Below, one piece after another: positions 36,301-49,429 of a stretch of 64,000 bases of DNA. This DNA comes from Boswellia sacra (taxonomy: Eukaryota > Streptophyta > Magnoliopsida > Sapindales > Burseraceae): positions 434,001 to 498,000 of the forward strand of contig SNVD02010473.1 in assembly GCA_013180625.2 (NCBI GenBank), written 5' to 3'. The translations under genes were made by a program, and so were the position numbers. The stretch's first letter is position 1. Every line of letters begins with the position of its first letter. Below the pieces are notes generated by a model. It made no database searches and had not been told where the DNA came from. It saw only the letters and a program-made list of their open reading frames with translations.

Positions 36301-39300
36301 CTGTTATCGATCTGATGCAAGACATGATGGGAACCCATGCACATGTTCATGCATGGCACTACTTAGGACTTTTTTTTTTTTAATTTTCTATTTTAATGTT
36401 TCAGCTTTATGTTTGGGATTATTTTGGTTAGTTCTTTGATATTTCTGATGAAAGTTGGACTAGTATTTTTGTTTAACATGTATATACATTCTGAAGGCTC
36501 GTATCTTTTCAAAACTAGCCTTGTGTATGAAATGATATTGGCATATTAAGTTTTGTCTGTACTCATCATTTCTTCCCCTCATTTCTACTTCCTCAAATTT
36601 CTGTTTCTGGTTCCCCTCAACAATATAACAGCAAGGCTGCGCTTGAATGTTGTTTTACACTCATGAAGTATTACATATTGTAAATTTCTGCGGCAGAGAA
36701 CTGGTTTTTGCAAATTCTAATAGGATTCTTTGCAAAACTTCTGTTTGTTCATGTGTATCATGAGTGGTCAGCTGATTCTCAAAATAAAAAATGAATTTTA
36801 GCTTCTATATGTTAAAGGTCTTTCTTCTTGCACCAAAATATCCCGTTACTAAACTTTTCTGCTGCTTACTTATCAAAAGTTGGTGAATAGCCGTTCTGAT
36901 TGAATGTGAATAAATGATGTTTCAGTTGCCTTGGAATGCCTAAATTGCCGTATTACCCAATTCTTAGAAGGATAGGCGAGCTACTGATACTGCAACTTTT
37001 CTTCTTGGACTTGAAACACTTTGCGACTTAAAATTTGGGGTCTTAGAGTTTTCTCACTTCTTAGGTAGGATATATTTTTCTCACTTGAACCCAGATTTGT
37101 TGTTGCTAAGAGGAATTTTTTCATATATTTTATTTTCCATTTTCCTTCTACTGTCTAGCACTGATACTCTTTATCATCCTTTAACTTCTTTATAATATCT
37201 TGTTGTTACATTATTATTTCTTTATATTTTTCAGATATTTTCATTGTGGGCTGTAAGTCCTAGGAAGGATGGAGGGCTGAGCTATTCAACTGCAGATGTT
37301 GGTGAAGTTCTAGCAGTTTCAGGTATAAAATGTAGATAGCACTGTCAACACTGTAAGTGTCCTATCAGTGTTCATATGAGAAAACCTCTTTTGCTCTATT
37401 TTATTTATTTATTTATTTCTTTGAGTGAAATTATTTCACCAATTGGGAATTCAATCTGTATTATGTTTCCTCAGCATAGGAGTAGGTTAAGTCTGTAGAT
37501 ATGAACAAAATTTTGAGTACTCATAGAAAGAGGGAGAGATGTCTGCAGTATGTTGCTTAGGTTCTCAATGGAGTCTTTTTAAACCGTTCTTCTATTAATA
37601 TAGACTTGAGTGTAGTGTCTCAAATGCGAATATATGTTGGACATGAAAATTGTCAAAATGATAGAAAATATGTCACAGCTGTGTATTCTATACCTGTGAA
37701 ATGCATATATAAATAAGTAATACTCAACTAGTATTAAGTGCTTGTTTGCAAGAAAATCCATAGATGATAAAACAATTATGAAGATTAGGTCTTCTTTTAT
37801 GTTTCTTGACAATATTTATCATATCATCATGATGATTATCTCCATATTTGTAATTCTTCTGATTAATATGTACAAAAAGTATTATACATGGAAGCACTCA
37901 AGCACAAGAGATTTGTCATCTTTGTGTCTAAAATGCCTATCTTTCAATGTAACCGGTGTTTATCCTTCCTTTTTTTAATTTTTATTTTTAGAACTTGTTT
38001 TTAATATTATATATGCTTCTATTCTTTTTAAGGTCAATGGAGACTAGCAGGTCTTTGATAAATTCACCGACCATTAAACCTGTCACCCATTAAGATAGAC
38101 ACGATCAATTGGAGACAAAGTCAGAAAATAGATTTTGTTTTTTAATTTTTTGTTTATATGTCACTATTCAAAAATAGTTAAAAACATGGTGAATCAGTAA
38201 GTCATCTTAAATAACCAATCAGTACACTAGTGAAAATATTAAAAAGGAGAACAGTGCTTAAACAAAAATAAAATCGATAGAGGCAAGGAATATAATGAAA
38301 TTGTTTAGGAATTGTTGATCAGAAACAAGCAAAGAAGGGGACTCTGTGCAGCAGTAAGACATCTCTCTTCCCGATGGTCTCTTGATAAATTCTTCAATCT
38401 AACCAGAAAACTCAAAATACCTGAGATAGCATATAAATTGGACAAGTATGCATTCAAAAATAATTTAGCAAGTCATATCATTTTCTGATGCTTGCTGTTT
38501 CATACACATGTAAATATAATATGCTTGATGAGCACAATGAATCACTAATTCTTGGGTTTTTTTCTTTTTTTTGGTGGCCTGGCCTGCAAACTATTAGGAT
38601 TTGGACTGCTAGTCTTTCAGCTTCTTTTCTACCCAATCCTAGAGAGGAATTTCGGTCCCATCATTGTATCTCGCATAGGAGCTGTATGTCTTTTCACCCA
38701 TCTCTTATAAATTAATATGTTTTTTCTGTATTTGTTATGGCTGTTGTTTTAACTTCCCAATCATTTCATATGAAGGTTGTCACCATACCATTGCTTGCCA
38801 GTTACCCCAATATAGCTATGCTATCAGGACTCAGCCAAACACTATTGGTTAACAGCGCATCTCTGCTGAAGAATGTTCTCTGTGTAAGCGCATGTTTAAA
38901 CTGAGAATTTTTTATTTTGTGTTTGCCCCACTGAATTGGTAATCTTGGAGTAGTTCAGTCATTGGGTTGTGGGGATGGTTAGCTACCACATGGGCATTTG
39001 TTAGGTTCAGGTTTTTCTTCACTGATTGTTAAGTCGGCTATGATGCTGAAGTGCTGAACTAATGGTAATTAGGACATAATTCTGGTTTAGGTCATTTAAA
39101 ACATTTCTCAATCTTAAATGGACAAGGATAATCAGATGACCTGTCCTAGTTATATTGAGTGAACACTTCAAATAAGCATCTATTATTTACATTGCCATAT
39201 TTCTGCTGTCACTAGCTCATCTGTTTGCCAAGGGAAGCTTTTGGTGACATCCAATAGGCTGATATTCACAGGGTTTTAACAAACAATCATCATTTATTTT

Positions 39301-41761
39301 ATTGTCTCCTAAATTTAACTAATAGCGCTGGGGAAGTTTTAACTAAATTCAGCAAAGCAGAAGCTGATTATTCTTAATTTAGACATTTTTAGACGATGTG
39401 CTTATAACGTGGATCCATGTAAACACAAACAATCATGTGGCATGGAAACAAAAGATACCAGTTCTTACAGTTTAACTAACAACATTGGGGAAATTTCAAG
39501 ATTCATACATGACAGCTAGGTCTAATATGTTCTATACCATGCTGGGTTATTGTCAATTACAAGGGCATAAGCTTATAGGAAAAGGACCAAACAATAGCAT
39601 CTAAAATCTGAGTCAATGGTAGCTGAAATTCACGTCAATTTTGTTCATTTTTAAGTATCCGCACACATTCTTTTTGTACTATTCTTTTTCCAACTCTTGT
39701 TTTGTTTCCATTATTTTGTTTTATTTATTTATTTTTTGTAATCCAAAACAAGTATTCATCTGTGTCCCAAGCATTATTATTTCCGTTTGGAAGAATTTAA
39801 AACCTTTCTAGTGTATCTAACATGTAAATGTCTCTGGATTTATGCTTGTGTGGCATAACCTTCAATGAAATTTGGTTAATGCATTTTCTAGGCTGAAAAC
39901 TTTCCGGAGAAGTTGAAAGGAGTTTTTATTCATTTTATTAAATTTTTAACCTTTTGACATCAGTCCTCATGTGCTTTAATTTTTCAAAAGCAATATATGG
40001 CTTTGTTAAGGCTGGAGCATGAAATTTTTAGATGCAAGCATTGACTTGTGAGCAAGACTTATGCTGGCATTACAGTTTATTTTGGAGAAACATTCATCTT
40101 GATTATGCAGAACTGTTTCTGATGAAACATCTGACATTACTCTCCCCCTTTTTTTCTCTTGGCATGTTCAGGTATCAATCACTACAGGGTTGTTCCTTCT
40201 GCAGAACAGAGCTGTGGTAACATTGCCTTCTTTCTTCCTATGTGTTCTTCCTTGTATATCTTTAGGCTTCAGAAAATTTCACTTAAGGTTAGCTGCTTAT
40301 TCTTCTCAACTGTACTATATGTCCTTAATTTCAGTCACAACATCAAAGAGGTGCTGCCAATGGCATTTCTATGTCTGCTATGTCCCTATGTAAAGCAATT
40401 GGACCAGCTGCAGGAGGTTCCCTGTAAGTATCCTGTCGATTGAATCCCATTGTTCACTCTTTAATATTTGTGATGGAATGAAAGGGCGAAAAAAATTGGC
40501 TCTGCACTATAATTTTATTTGATACTAGAAGTTTTATTTGACGTGCGACAGAGAGAAAGAGAACATAAGAGAGGAAAATAGGGAGAACAGGGCAAAAATA
40601 ACAGAGAAACAGAAAATAAATTTGGGGGAACCTTTTGAAATAATCCAGGAAAGTTACCTTAACTTTTAGCAAATATTATATAATAAATCTCTACGTTTAG
40701 TTACACCAGCTGAAGATGGACTTTGCCAAGTCTCAGTGATTTAATTGCTCGGTCTGCAAGAAAGGATGTTGGTAAGCTTGAATCTATGGATATCAATGTC
40801 AGGACTGTTATTATGAAAGCTTAATTACCCTTTTCGTCTCGTACATCATGAAATGTCTTGTACCATGACACTCAAGATAGGAAATGTGTTTCAATTTTAA
40901 ATGTGAGAAAATAGTGGATTAAGAAGATATCTGAAATTTTGGTGAATTAAAATACATATTTTTCTTTGTTTTGGCACATGGTCCCATTCACCTTGTTGTT
41001 TTCCCTTGTATTAACCATCGATATGCCTCCCATCTTGAATTCATTGTTGAAAGAAAACTAAACCCCTGAAGTTTACGGGAAACACAGGTTTGGAACATAG
41101 TGCTGCATAGTATATATATTCAGTACACGTCATATGGTATGAGTTTTAATTTAGTGTATTAGATCAATATGTGGTGATGATGGTAAAAGCATGGATGTAT
41201 ATTTAATTTCATGGTGCATTAATAATAAATTTTGGCTTATAGCTTTTCTACTATACTCTGTTTATGCAGCTTTTCTTGGGCACTAAAGCGTCAGAACGCT
41301 TTCTTTCTTCCAGGTAAAATCTTCTCATTAGCGGCTCCTATGATATTAAACAAGTAATTGAACCATACCAATGATTTGAAATTCTCCTGAAATACATATG
41401 TAATGTACAACTTTGTCCAATATTCTTGTAGTTTTTAGCTTTTACTACTGATGATAAGTTGATGTGCCATTGGTCTAAAGCAGAGGTGCCTTTTTTATTA
41501 TTTTTTTGGTCCTTGTAAACAATCCTCTCGACCTGTGTCTGCTTTTCTGCTAGAGGTTAAGACATTGTCAATTTGTGTAACATAGCATCGGTTTCAATAA
41601 CTTTCTACTTCAAAATTGATCTAATAACGAAGCTTAAGTACATTGTGTTTTGATTTGCAGGTGATCAAATGGTTTTCTTCATGCTGAACATTATTGAGGT
41701 GATTGGACTGCTGATGACCTTCAAGCCTTTTCTAGTTCTACCAAGTGACACTACCTCATAA
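30324..41761 (+). CDS. ZIFL: ZINC INDUCED FACILITATOR-LIKE major facilitator transporter
   Basis: Seventeen exons join in phase: 30324-30483, 31171-31211, 31527-31587, 31693-31795, 31944-32046, 32713-32766, 32884-32946, 34223-34272, 34377-34452, 35427-35639, 37235-37322, 38598-38683, 38776-38883, 40172-40216, 40335-40423, 41270-41313 and 41661-41761. They give 494 aa, close to Arabidopsis ZIF1 and ZIFL1. The N-terminus carries the family CPGC motif (residues 23-26). The MFS motif [11 protein letters not shown] is at 103-112, after TM2. Exon 10 encodes the acidic central loop ([14 protein letters not shown]) and LHDMAYSE, and the C-terminal half has [17 protein letters not shown]. Twelve membrane spans are expected for the family. 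Arabidopsis relatives act at the tonoplast or plasma membrane in nicotianamine/zinc handling, potassium efflux and auxin transport, and the substrate here is not predictable. I chose ATG at 30324 because the earlier in-frame extension lacks an ATG. The gene is 11.4 kb because of AT-rich introns. Confidence 0.93.
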
Positions 41762-41930
41762 CTCAGCTGCAGCACCTGAATTTGACCACAAACATTTAAC
41801 ACAGAACACCCAGATTTTTTTTACTCAAATTCCATAGGTAGTCATTCGTGAAATTTTTGGGCAGCAATATTGTAAAAAAAAATTCGTAGGAATATGTCTC
41901 ATTTGAAAGAAAAAAAAACTTGTTTGAATC

Positions 41931-41936
41931 AATAAA
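41931..41936 (+). terminator. ZIFL poly(A) signal
   Basis: The first AATAAA downstream of the stop codon lies 170 bases after it, in TTGAATCAATAAATTCG. Confidence 0.5.
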
Positions 41937-42142
41937 TTCGTAGAAAATGGCACATGGAACTATGTTTTTCCTTTATATGGTGAAGAAGCATAGGCCCATT
42001 CTTGAGATGACCTTGAACTTCTTTTTGAATAAATCAGAGCAGCATGTATAGAGCGATAACTTTTTTATTATACTTCAATTTGCTTGTACGCTCCTTATCA
42101 AAATTTATGAAAATTGGGTGTTTTACTATTTATACTTTTATT

Positions 42143-42278
42143 GTCGTGCATTGTATTATAAATAAAGGATAAAAGTAAAATACAAGAATAATATGAAGGT
42201 CTTTTCTGGAGTCGTGCATTGTATTATAAATAAAGGATAAAAGTAAAATTCAAGAATAATATGAAGTTATTTTCTGGA
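42143..42278. repeat. two-copy 68-bp tandem repeat
   Basis: GTCGTGCATTGTATTATAAA and the following 48 bases occur at 42143-42210 and again at 42211-42278 with only a few differences, so the duplication is recent. Confidence 0.92.
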
Positions 42279-43499
42279 AATATCATAAATGATCCTAGAC
42301 TAAGGTTTACTATTGATGATTACCCTGAGGTTTGTAGGATTACAAATAATAACCTTAGTGTTTAAAGAGTAAAATGGTGTAAAAGGTTCTAATGCAGTCC
42401 CACAATAAAAGTTTATTGTAACCATAGCAATACAGAATGAAAAAATTGAGAAAATAACCTAAATTAGGGGTTGCCTTTAATAAATAATTATCGATCTAAA
42501 AATTTTTATGTTATGATTTTATCAAATAATATCATCTGACAACAGTGTTTTATATTTGATGAAGAGCTATAGTATGTAAATTTTAAAAAATATGATCATT
42601 TTTATTTTTCACACCTAAACTTACGATATTTTTTTTATTTTACCTTATATAATAAGGCATAATCATTAGAGAAGAAAGCGGGTCAAAATATCTTCTTCTG
42701 TTTATTTAATCAATGCGGGATTAGAGAGTAAAATATATACCATGTCCTCCTGTTCTCCCAAGTGGCATCCAAGTCAAAAGAGCAGATCTCCTATTTCTTG
42801 TTTAAGTTCAATTTTCTATAAGTTCCACACTTCCTACTTTAAAAGAAGTTTAATAGAAATAAGAAAATAAGACACAAAATTTAAACATCTCCACTACACT
42901 AGAGATGGCAATTGGAGCAATGGACTCACAAAAGTAAAGCCTAATGGGACATTTTGGATATTAACTTAATGATCATAGGTTGGTTCTGACTCCAAAAATC
43001 TATATATCTATGAAGGCTCTAGGTCGTTTTAGGATATAAGTAGACGTAGATCAAGACCCATTAAAAAATTATTTAATTTTTTTTATTATTATTAGTTAAA
43101 GAATTATTTAAATGCATTATTATTATTGAAAAATTTGGAAACTTTAATGTTTTGAGTAAAACTTCATAATTTTGAATGTAAAAGTAAAACAAATCTAATC
43201 TAAAGCATTGCAGTAATTCATATGGTAATATGATCCATCATTTTAAAATAAATAAATTAAATAAATTGGACCTATGTGTTGATTTTGGTATTGTATAAAT
43301 AGTTCTAGGCGGTTCTGGGTTTGAAAACATGAATTATAATTTCTAGGTCATTTCTGGTCCAAAATTTCTTAATTGGTTTTGAGTCTTGGTGGAGCCATAT
43401 CTAATCTCCATCTTAGCTTAAGTTCTCACATAGTTTTTATTATCTACTACTCTCCCATACCCCTTATCTGCTTTGCACCTTAATCAAGTTCTGTTAGTT

Positions 43500-44040
43500 C
43501 TGAAAAGTAGATAAACATGAAAATAAGTCACGAAGATGTTAAGAGACAGAATCAAAGAACACAAATCGTCGTGGTTTGACTATTCAACCTACGTTCACGA
43601 AGCAACACTAGAAAATGTATTCATTAAGTATGAACTTGGTTTACATTTAGCTACAAATCTCGTAACACTCAGACTCTCTGTAGTGTTTATCTAATCAATG
43701 AAGCTGGTTTCTTATAAACTTTTATACTCTAATGAACTTAATCACTCTGGTTAATAGTATTTTAAGTAATGACACTTTGTATTCTCAGAACAAGAACTCT
43801 TCTCAACCAAAAAGTCAACAACTCTATATTTGTTGACAAAATAACTCTCAAATGATTTTTCAATCTCCCTTAGGGTTATCGCATAATAGAGATAAAGTTC
43901 CTCTTTTGTAGTCTTTGTGCGCTTCTCCAAAATTTGATTTCAAAATACAGATCTTCGTTAACTATTCAGATCAATCAAGAAGCTTGAAGTTCACAAGCCA
44001 GAGATCTAATTGTACATATATTAGCGGAAACTCAAATTTT
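43500..44040. mobile_element. worn retroelement fragment (candidate)
   Basis: TCGTGGTTTGACTATTCAACCTACGTTCACGAAG resembles, with changes, the 'cgtggttcgg...cctacgtccacgg' word common in LTRs of plant retrotransposons. The flanking 500 bases are less AT-rich than their surroundings and non-coding. I saw no second LTR copy in the window, so this is weak evidence. Confidence 0.3.
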
Positions 44041-44109
44041 GAAACTCTTGAAGCATGATAAAATATCAGCATATTACTTTTGATAAATTTATAATCTAAA
44101 ATTTTAATT

Positions 44110-44317
44110 TAAGAATAATGCTACTCATACAAACTACTTATACAAATTTATACATACAAACTGATGTGATGGCTACATCACTCATGTTAATTAATGTCAT
44201 TTATTATTAATATATATTTATCAAATTATTACGTTTATTTATCAAATCACATCATACCACGTCAGTTTTTATAGATGCGTATGTATAAATAGTTTGTAAA
44301 AGTAATATTACTCGTAA
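44110..44317. mobile_element. MITE with ~60-bp imperfect terminal inverted repeats
   Basis: The left arm AATGCTACTCATACAAACTA continues to ATACATACAAACTGATGTG. The right arm read on the other strand gives AGTAATATTACTTTTACAAA continuing to ATACATACGCATCTATAAAA and ACTGACGTGG. The arms pair across about 60 bases with small indels, and the centre is AT-rich and non-coding. The length and structure are typical of MITEs; the superfamily is uncertain. Confidence 0.65.
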
Positions 44318-47130
44318 TGAGTATCAAATATGTCAACAATGTTTTTTGCTTTAAAATGTATCAAATCATTAAGATAAGATAGCAACAAAGATTGGGACCA
44401 TGAAAGATGATCCTAACAAGTTTAAATAGTGCTCAAACTTGATTTGCTACCATAGTATCTTCTATACAGTAATTATATATATCTTGGGCAATCATATTTA
44501 CGATGAAATATGTCCTTACATCAATAATTTTAACTTATTTAGATAGTAAGAAATTATTAAATATTAATTTTTTTAACAGTGTTAACGGTAACCTAACAAA
44601 AGGGAAAATCACATAAAGGTCATGGTTGATGAAACTAAAAAGGCAATGACATCTAAAGGCAATTACAAAAGAAGAATTAAAATTAACTTTTAACAGAATT
44701 AATTTTTTTATTATATTTTTTTCTCATTTATATAAAAAATTCAGAAGAAACTTTGTACAGATATAGTTTGTGTTATTTTTTTTCTTATTTATATAAAAAT
44801 TTATAAGAAACTTTCTATTAACATTTGACTTTCTAAAAATCTTCAGGAGATATCATATTAGATCAATGCCGGGGGACGACTCAAAAAAAAAATTATTTTT
44901 CAAAAAAAAAGGTATTATGCAGAAAAAGAAAAATAAAATTTTGTAATCAACATGGAAAACGTACGGTAGATCATTTGCTTCCAACCAACAGTCTTCATAA
45001 ATGAGCCTGTTTTCAACTATTTACATCAATTGGAGACTATCAGAAGAAAGGAAATTAAAAAATATGCTTTTCATTATTATTGAAATCATTGTCCGTAAAA
45101 TAAAATTTTATTTCAAAGAACAGATTTATATTAAAATAAAAGTTTTGTTGAGCACATAAGTTTTCAAAATAGTGATGGTTTTTAGTACTTATTTTAAAGC
45201 TTTTTTTCTTTAAATAAAAAAATCAAACCTCAAGGATTTTTTTCTGTAAAAATTATAATAATTATTAAAAAATACACTTATTTTTACTTTTATCTTTTTA
45301 CAACAACTTTCATACATTTTGGGAATTCCACATATTCTCCGTACTTTTCTTTTGCTAGATTATTGGTGCAAGTAACAAATAATTTTCACAAAAATTTAAC
45401 TTCGTAAGTATATGCATTGTCAAATTATATTTTATCAACTCTTTCTAAACTTATATATATATATATATATACATACATACTTTCTTCTCATCTTATTGCG
45501 TATCATATTTGATTTTGGACAAATAAGAAAAATGTTTTTTTCTAATAAGTATAAATGGCATGAAAAAAGTACAATTGGGAGATTTTATGCCATTTCTAAA
45601 AGAATAATTTTATATGAACAACCAACTTAAAAAACTAAAGTCATACAACCTGATTTGGTACAAAATCATTGAATTGTTAGATCCCATTTATTTATTAAAA
45701 ATTATTTAAGAGCAGTGCTATTTTGACTCCACCTATGGACATTATAGCCCTTGTCGTCTATTTAATTAGAGATAAAATTGTATTTTTATGTTTAAATTTA
45801 AATAAATATACTTTATTTCCACCATTAGTAGTTAAAAATTGAAAAACCTGCACAATTTTATCAAGTCTCTTTTTGAATTATTGATTGAAAGGATAATACA
45901 TTTTTTAAGTAATACTCTTCTTTCTTCATAAAAATACTCTCAAATTTCATAGATCGTTATAAAACTGCTCTCTATTTTCATATCTTACGCGAACCCCCCT
46001 TCCACCTCTTCATAAATCACTTATAAATTTTATAGGTTTTAATTAAACAAAATTATTCACTATGTTTATATTATTATAATGTGAAAAAATACATCTAATA
46101 TTTCATAATTTACCTTGAGTCATTGCTCTAAGTTCATGCAGAAGCAAGAGGCGGGCCTTCAATAAAGAATCCAAAAGTTCAAATTCATTTAATGATTAGC
46201 CACCAAACTAAAAGTTTTGTCTGACATGCTTGTTGAACCCAACGAATTTATGTCACGTCAATATCTATAAATTTAATTATTTAGGTTAATTACATACGTG
46301 AAACTACTTTTTATAAAATTACAACGGTAAAATAAAACTACCATCACTTTTTTTAATATACTAATAAAAACTCGAAAATTTTAAATTGAAACTGATGGTG
46401 GGTCTTTAGGAACTCATGAATAATTGAGGAATAGTTTTATTCTTGATATTACATCATCTAATGTGACATTGTTATTATTGTTGCTGCTGTTGTTATAAGA
46501 TGGTGATATGAGATAAAGAATTTAGAAAAATGTTTAATTATTAGGGAAATTAATAAATGACTTACGTTAAATGAAGTGTTTGAAAAATGAATTATACACA
46601 CAAAATCTAGATTTTATGACTTTATCAATATGTGTTTTTTTCTCTATCGGACACCAATACTTGACATCTCGATACCCATCAATCTATTGGTCTTCGTTCT
46701 TGATACTTGTCGAATGCTAAAGCAGAAAAAAAAAAAAAAATTATCTGTTAGTATGTTGATTTGTTGAGCAGGATCATGATATCTAAACTTTGAACACTTA
46801 GTTCATTTTTCGAACAGCACCTTTAATTTTGGGCCTTTTTGCATGATTCTGACTAATTATTTTAGCTAAACTTGAGATGTGACCTTTAAGACAATTTAAG
46901 AAATTAGGGCAAATTTTTAAAATGACAATGAAATAAGGTTTAATATCCGAATATCCTGCATATTTCAGAAATAGGCACAGATGATCCTATTGTTTTCACA
47001 AATTTTATGAATGACCATACTATTAGTTTCTTCCGTTAAAGTTAACTAACTATGTTAGTTACATTAGTCTATTTCATCTATATTCAACTAATGCAACCCA
47101 TAAATCATAAAAAAAAATAAAAAATAACTA

Positions 47131-47400
47131 AAACCAACCAATTAAAAAAATAAAATTATTTTATTATATTCAACTACTCAAAGCTAATTAAAAACCCCAA
47201 CTATTAAAACTAACCCGTTAAAAAAATAATATTGTTTTATTATATCCAACTACTCAAAGCCAATTTAAAATCCAACTATTAAAACCAACCAATTAAGAAA
47301 ATAATATTTTTTTATTAGACCCAACTATGCAAAGCCAATTAAAAATCCTAACTATTAAAACCAATCAATTAAAAAAATAATATTGTTTTATATTTTTAAA
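47131..47400. repeat. 76-bp tandem repeat, about 3.5 copies
   Basis: Units start at about 47131, 47207, 47282 and 47358. Each begins AAACCAACCAATTAAAAAA, continues with TATTTTATTATATTCAACTA and ends CAAAGCCAATTAAAAATCC with small variations. It is AT-rich satellite-like DNA without coding capacity. Confidence 0.9.
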
Positions 47401-47744
47401 ATTTTTATTAAACTAGTCAAATAATCTAAAACCAACCATAGTAATAGTTTTTTTATTTTTCTTCAAATAATACAAGATAGAAGAATTCTTTTTTCTATTT
47501 TTTAAAATTTATATTAAACTATTAATATTATTAAACAATAATTCTAGTCAAGTAATTAATAATCTAAAATAGAAAACATGGGTGAAATTATCTTTTTATG
47601 ATTAGATGTTGATTTTAATTAAAAATAACTAACGATATAATTATTTATAAAAATTCTAAAAACAGTAAGATTATTTAATTATTTTTATTTCCTTTTTAAA
47701 TAATAAAATCATGTTTGTTGTTTCTTGTTATGGCCATAACAAAA

Positions 47745-47930
47745 TTGGGCCTCAATTATTTCTAATTCAGTAAGCCCATTACTGAAGCCCATTATCTGGG
47801 CCTTTTGTCTGGGTTCCACAATAACCCATCCTGGCTCAATTATTTTTAATACAGTAAGCCCATTACTGAAGCCCATTATTTGGACCCCTTATCTGGGTCC
47901 CACAATGGCCCATCCTTACTCCTATATAAA
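47745..47930 (+). repeat. ~84-bp duplication inside the LTR
   Basis: The LTR segment CTCAATTATTT(C/T)TAAT to ACCCATCCT, containing CAGTAAGCCCATTACTGAAG, is present twice in a row here but only once in both LTRs of the first element. The 5' part of this LTR is therefore about 233 bp instead of about 149 bp. Confidence 0.85.
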
Positions 47931-48115
47931 CCCTCCGAATTATTATTCAAGGTATGCATGGATTAGGTTTAGTTTTTGTGCTCATTATTGTCTTGTGTGA
48001 GAATATATCATGCTTGCATGTGCTTTCCCCTTGCGGATTCGTGTGTGAAAGAAGAAGAAACAAGTGTGTTGGAGAACCAGCTCGCATGGGCGAGCTGCTA
48101 CGCACGTAGGATGAC

Positions 48116-48895
48116 TAGGGGTGGCAATTTTCGACACGACACGGGTTTAAGCGGGTTTGGGTTTTGGCATATTCGTGTTCGTGTCATGTTCGTGTCGAAG
48201 ATTTCAACCCGTTTAATAATCGTGTCGTGTTCGGGTTGAGAGTCTTCAACACGGGAACACGATTATGACACGACACGATTATGACACGAACACGATTATG
48301 ACACGAGTAACACGAATAACACGAATACATATTATACACGATTGATACGATAACACGATTAACACGAATATTGACACGAACACGATTATGACACGAGTAA
48401 CACGAATACATATTATACACGATTGACACGATAACACGATTAACACAAATATTGACACGACTACATATTAAATTTAAAAATACTAAACTTTTTAGACATT
48501 TTAGTCCCTATATGTATCCAAATTTTAAAATAAAAACAGAATTTTAAAAAACTAATAAATTTTAAAACTTAGGATATTTTTGTCATTTAACAAAAATTAG
48601 AAATCTAATTCTTTATCGTGTCATAATCGTGTTAACGGGTCATAATCGTGTCAATAATGTAAACGTGTCTTAATCGTGTTAAACGGGTCGTGTTCGTGTC
48701 TAACACGATTACGACCCGTATATTATTCGTGTTAGCGTGTCGTGTCGTGTTACCCGTTTAATAATCGTGTCGTGTTCGTGTCGTGTCACAGTGACACGAA
48801 TAATAAACGGGTCCTATTCGTGTTGGGTCAATTCTTATCGTGTCACAGCTCGACACGACACGAACACGATCCGCGAACACGAATTGCCACCCCTA
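48116..48895. mobile_element. hAT-type MITE with 8-bp target duplication
   Basis: Terminal inverted repeats TAGGGGTGGCAATT and AATTGCCACCCCTA are perfect over 14 bases. The perfect 8-bp target duplication AGGATGAC flanks them at 48108-48115 and 48896-48903. Such TIRs and an 8-bp duplication define hAT-type elements. The 780-bp interior has no transposase and consists largely of repeated words built from ACACGA and its complement TCGTGT, with long inverted symmetry between its two halves. Confidence 0.9.
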
Positions 48896-48904
48896 AGGAT
48901 GACC

Positions 48905-49375
48905 TCGCGAGGTCCTGGGCGCGCGGGATCGATCCCGTGAGGCCCTTGTGTGCGCAAGGGCGAGCAGGCGAAAACCTGGGCGTGCAGGCGAGACCTTGGG
49001 CGAGAGGAGAGTCAAGCCCGCGAGGGCGAGCTGCGATACGCGCAGGGTAGAGTCCGCAAGGGCGTTGGGCGCGCAGGAGTGAACCCGCGAGGACGCTGGA
49101 CGCGCAAGGGCGAGCTGGCGTGGTGCTGGGCGTACGGGGGCGAGCCCGCGAGGCACTGGGCGCGCGGGGGCGAGCTCGCGCAGTGCTGGGCGCGTGGGGC
49201 CGAGCTTTCGAGGCCCCAGGCGCGTGGAGGCGAGGCCGCGAGGCGCTGGGCGCGCGGGGGTGAGCTCGCGCGGGGGCGAGCCCACGAGGCGCTGGGTGCG
49301 CGGGGGGGCGAGCTCGCGAGGCGCTGGACGCGCGGGGGGCGAGCCCGCGAGGCGCTGGGCGCGCTGCTTGCGGCA
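48905..49375. repeat. GC-rich ~30-bp tandem array (inverted copy)
   Basis: Units resembling AGGCGCTGGGCGCGCGGGGG followed by CGAGCTCGCG are the reverse complement of the array at 17951-18505. The more homogeneous units are at the right end (49120-49360). The long Arg/Gly/Ala-rich reading frames on both strands are artefacts of the repeat. Confidence 0.9.
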
Positions 49376-49429
49376 TGCAGTGTCCACGTAACGTGCAGGG
49401 GCTTCTCTAAAGAAATTTGAATAATTACA

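Larger units (their letters stand above)
41937..47725. other. AT-rich intergenic region with repeats
   Basis: No gene can be supported on either strand. Separately listed contents are a 68-bp tandem duplication, a worn retroelement fragment, a ~200-bp MITE and a 76-bp tandem array. Elsewhere there are only simple A/T-rich sequences and a (TA)n tract at about 45450-45470. Confidence 0.55.
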
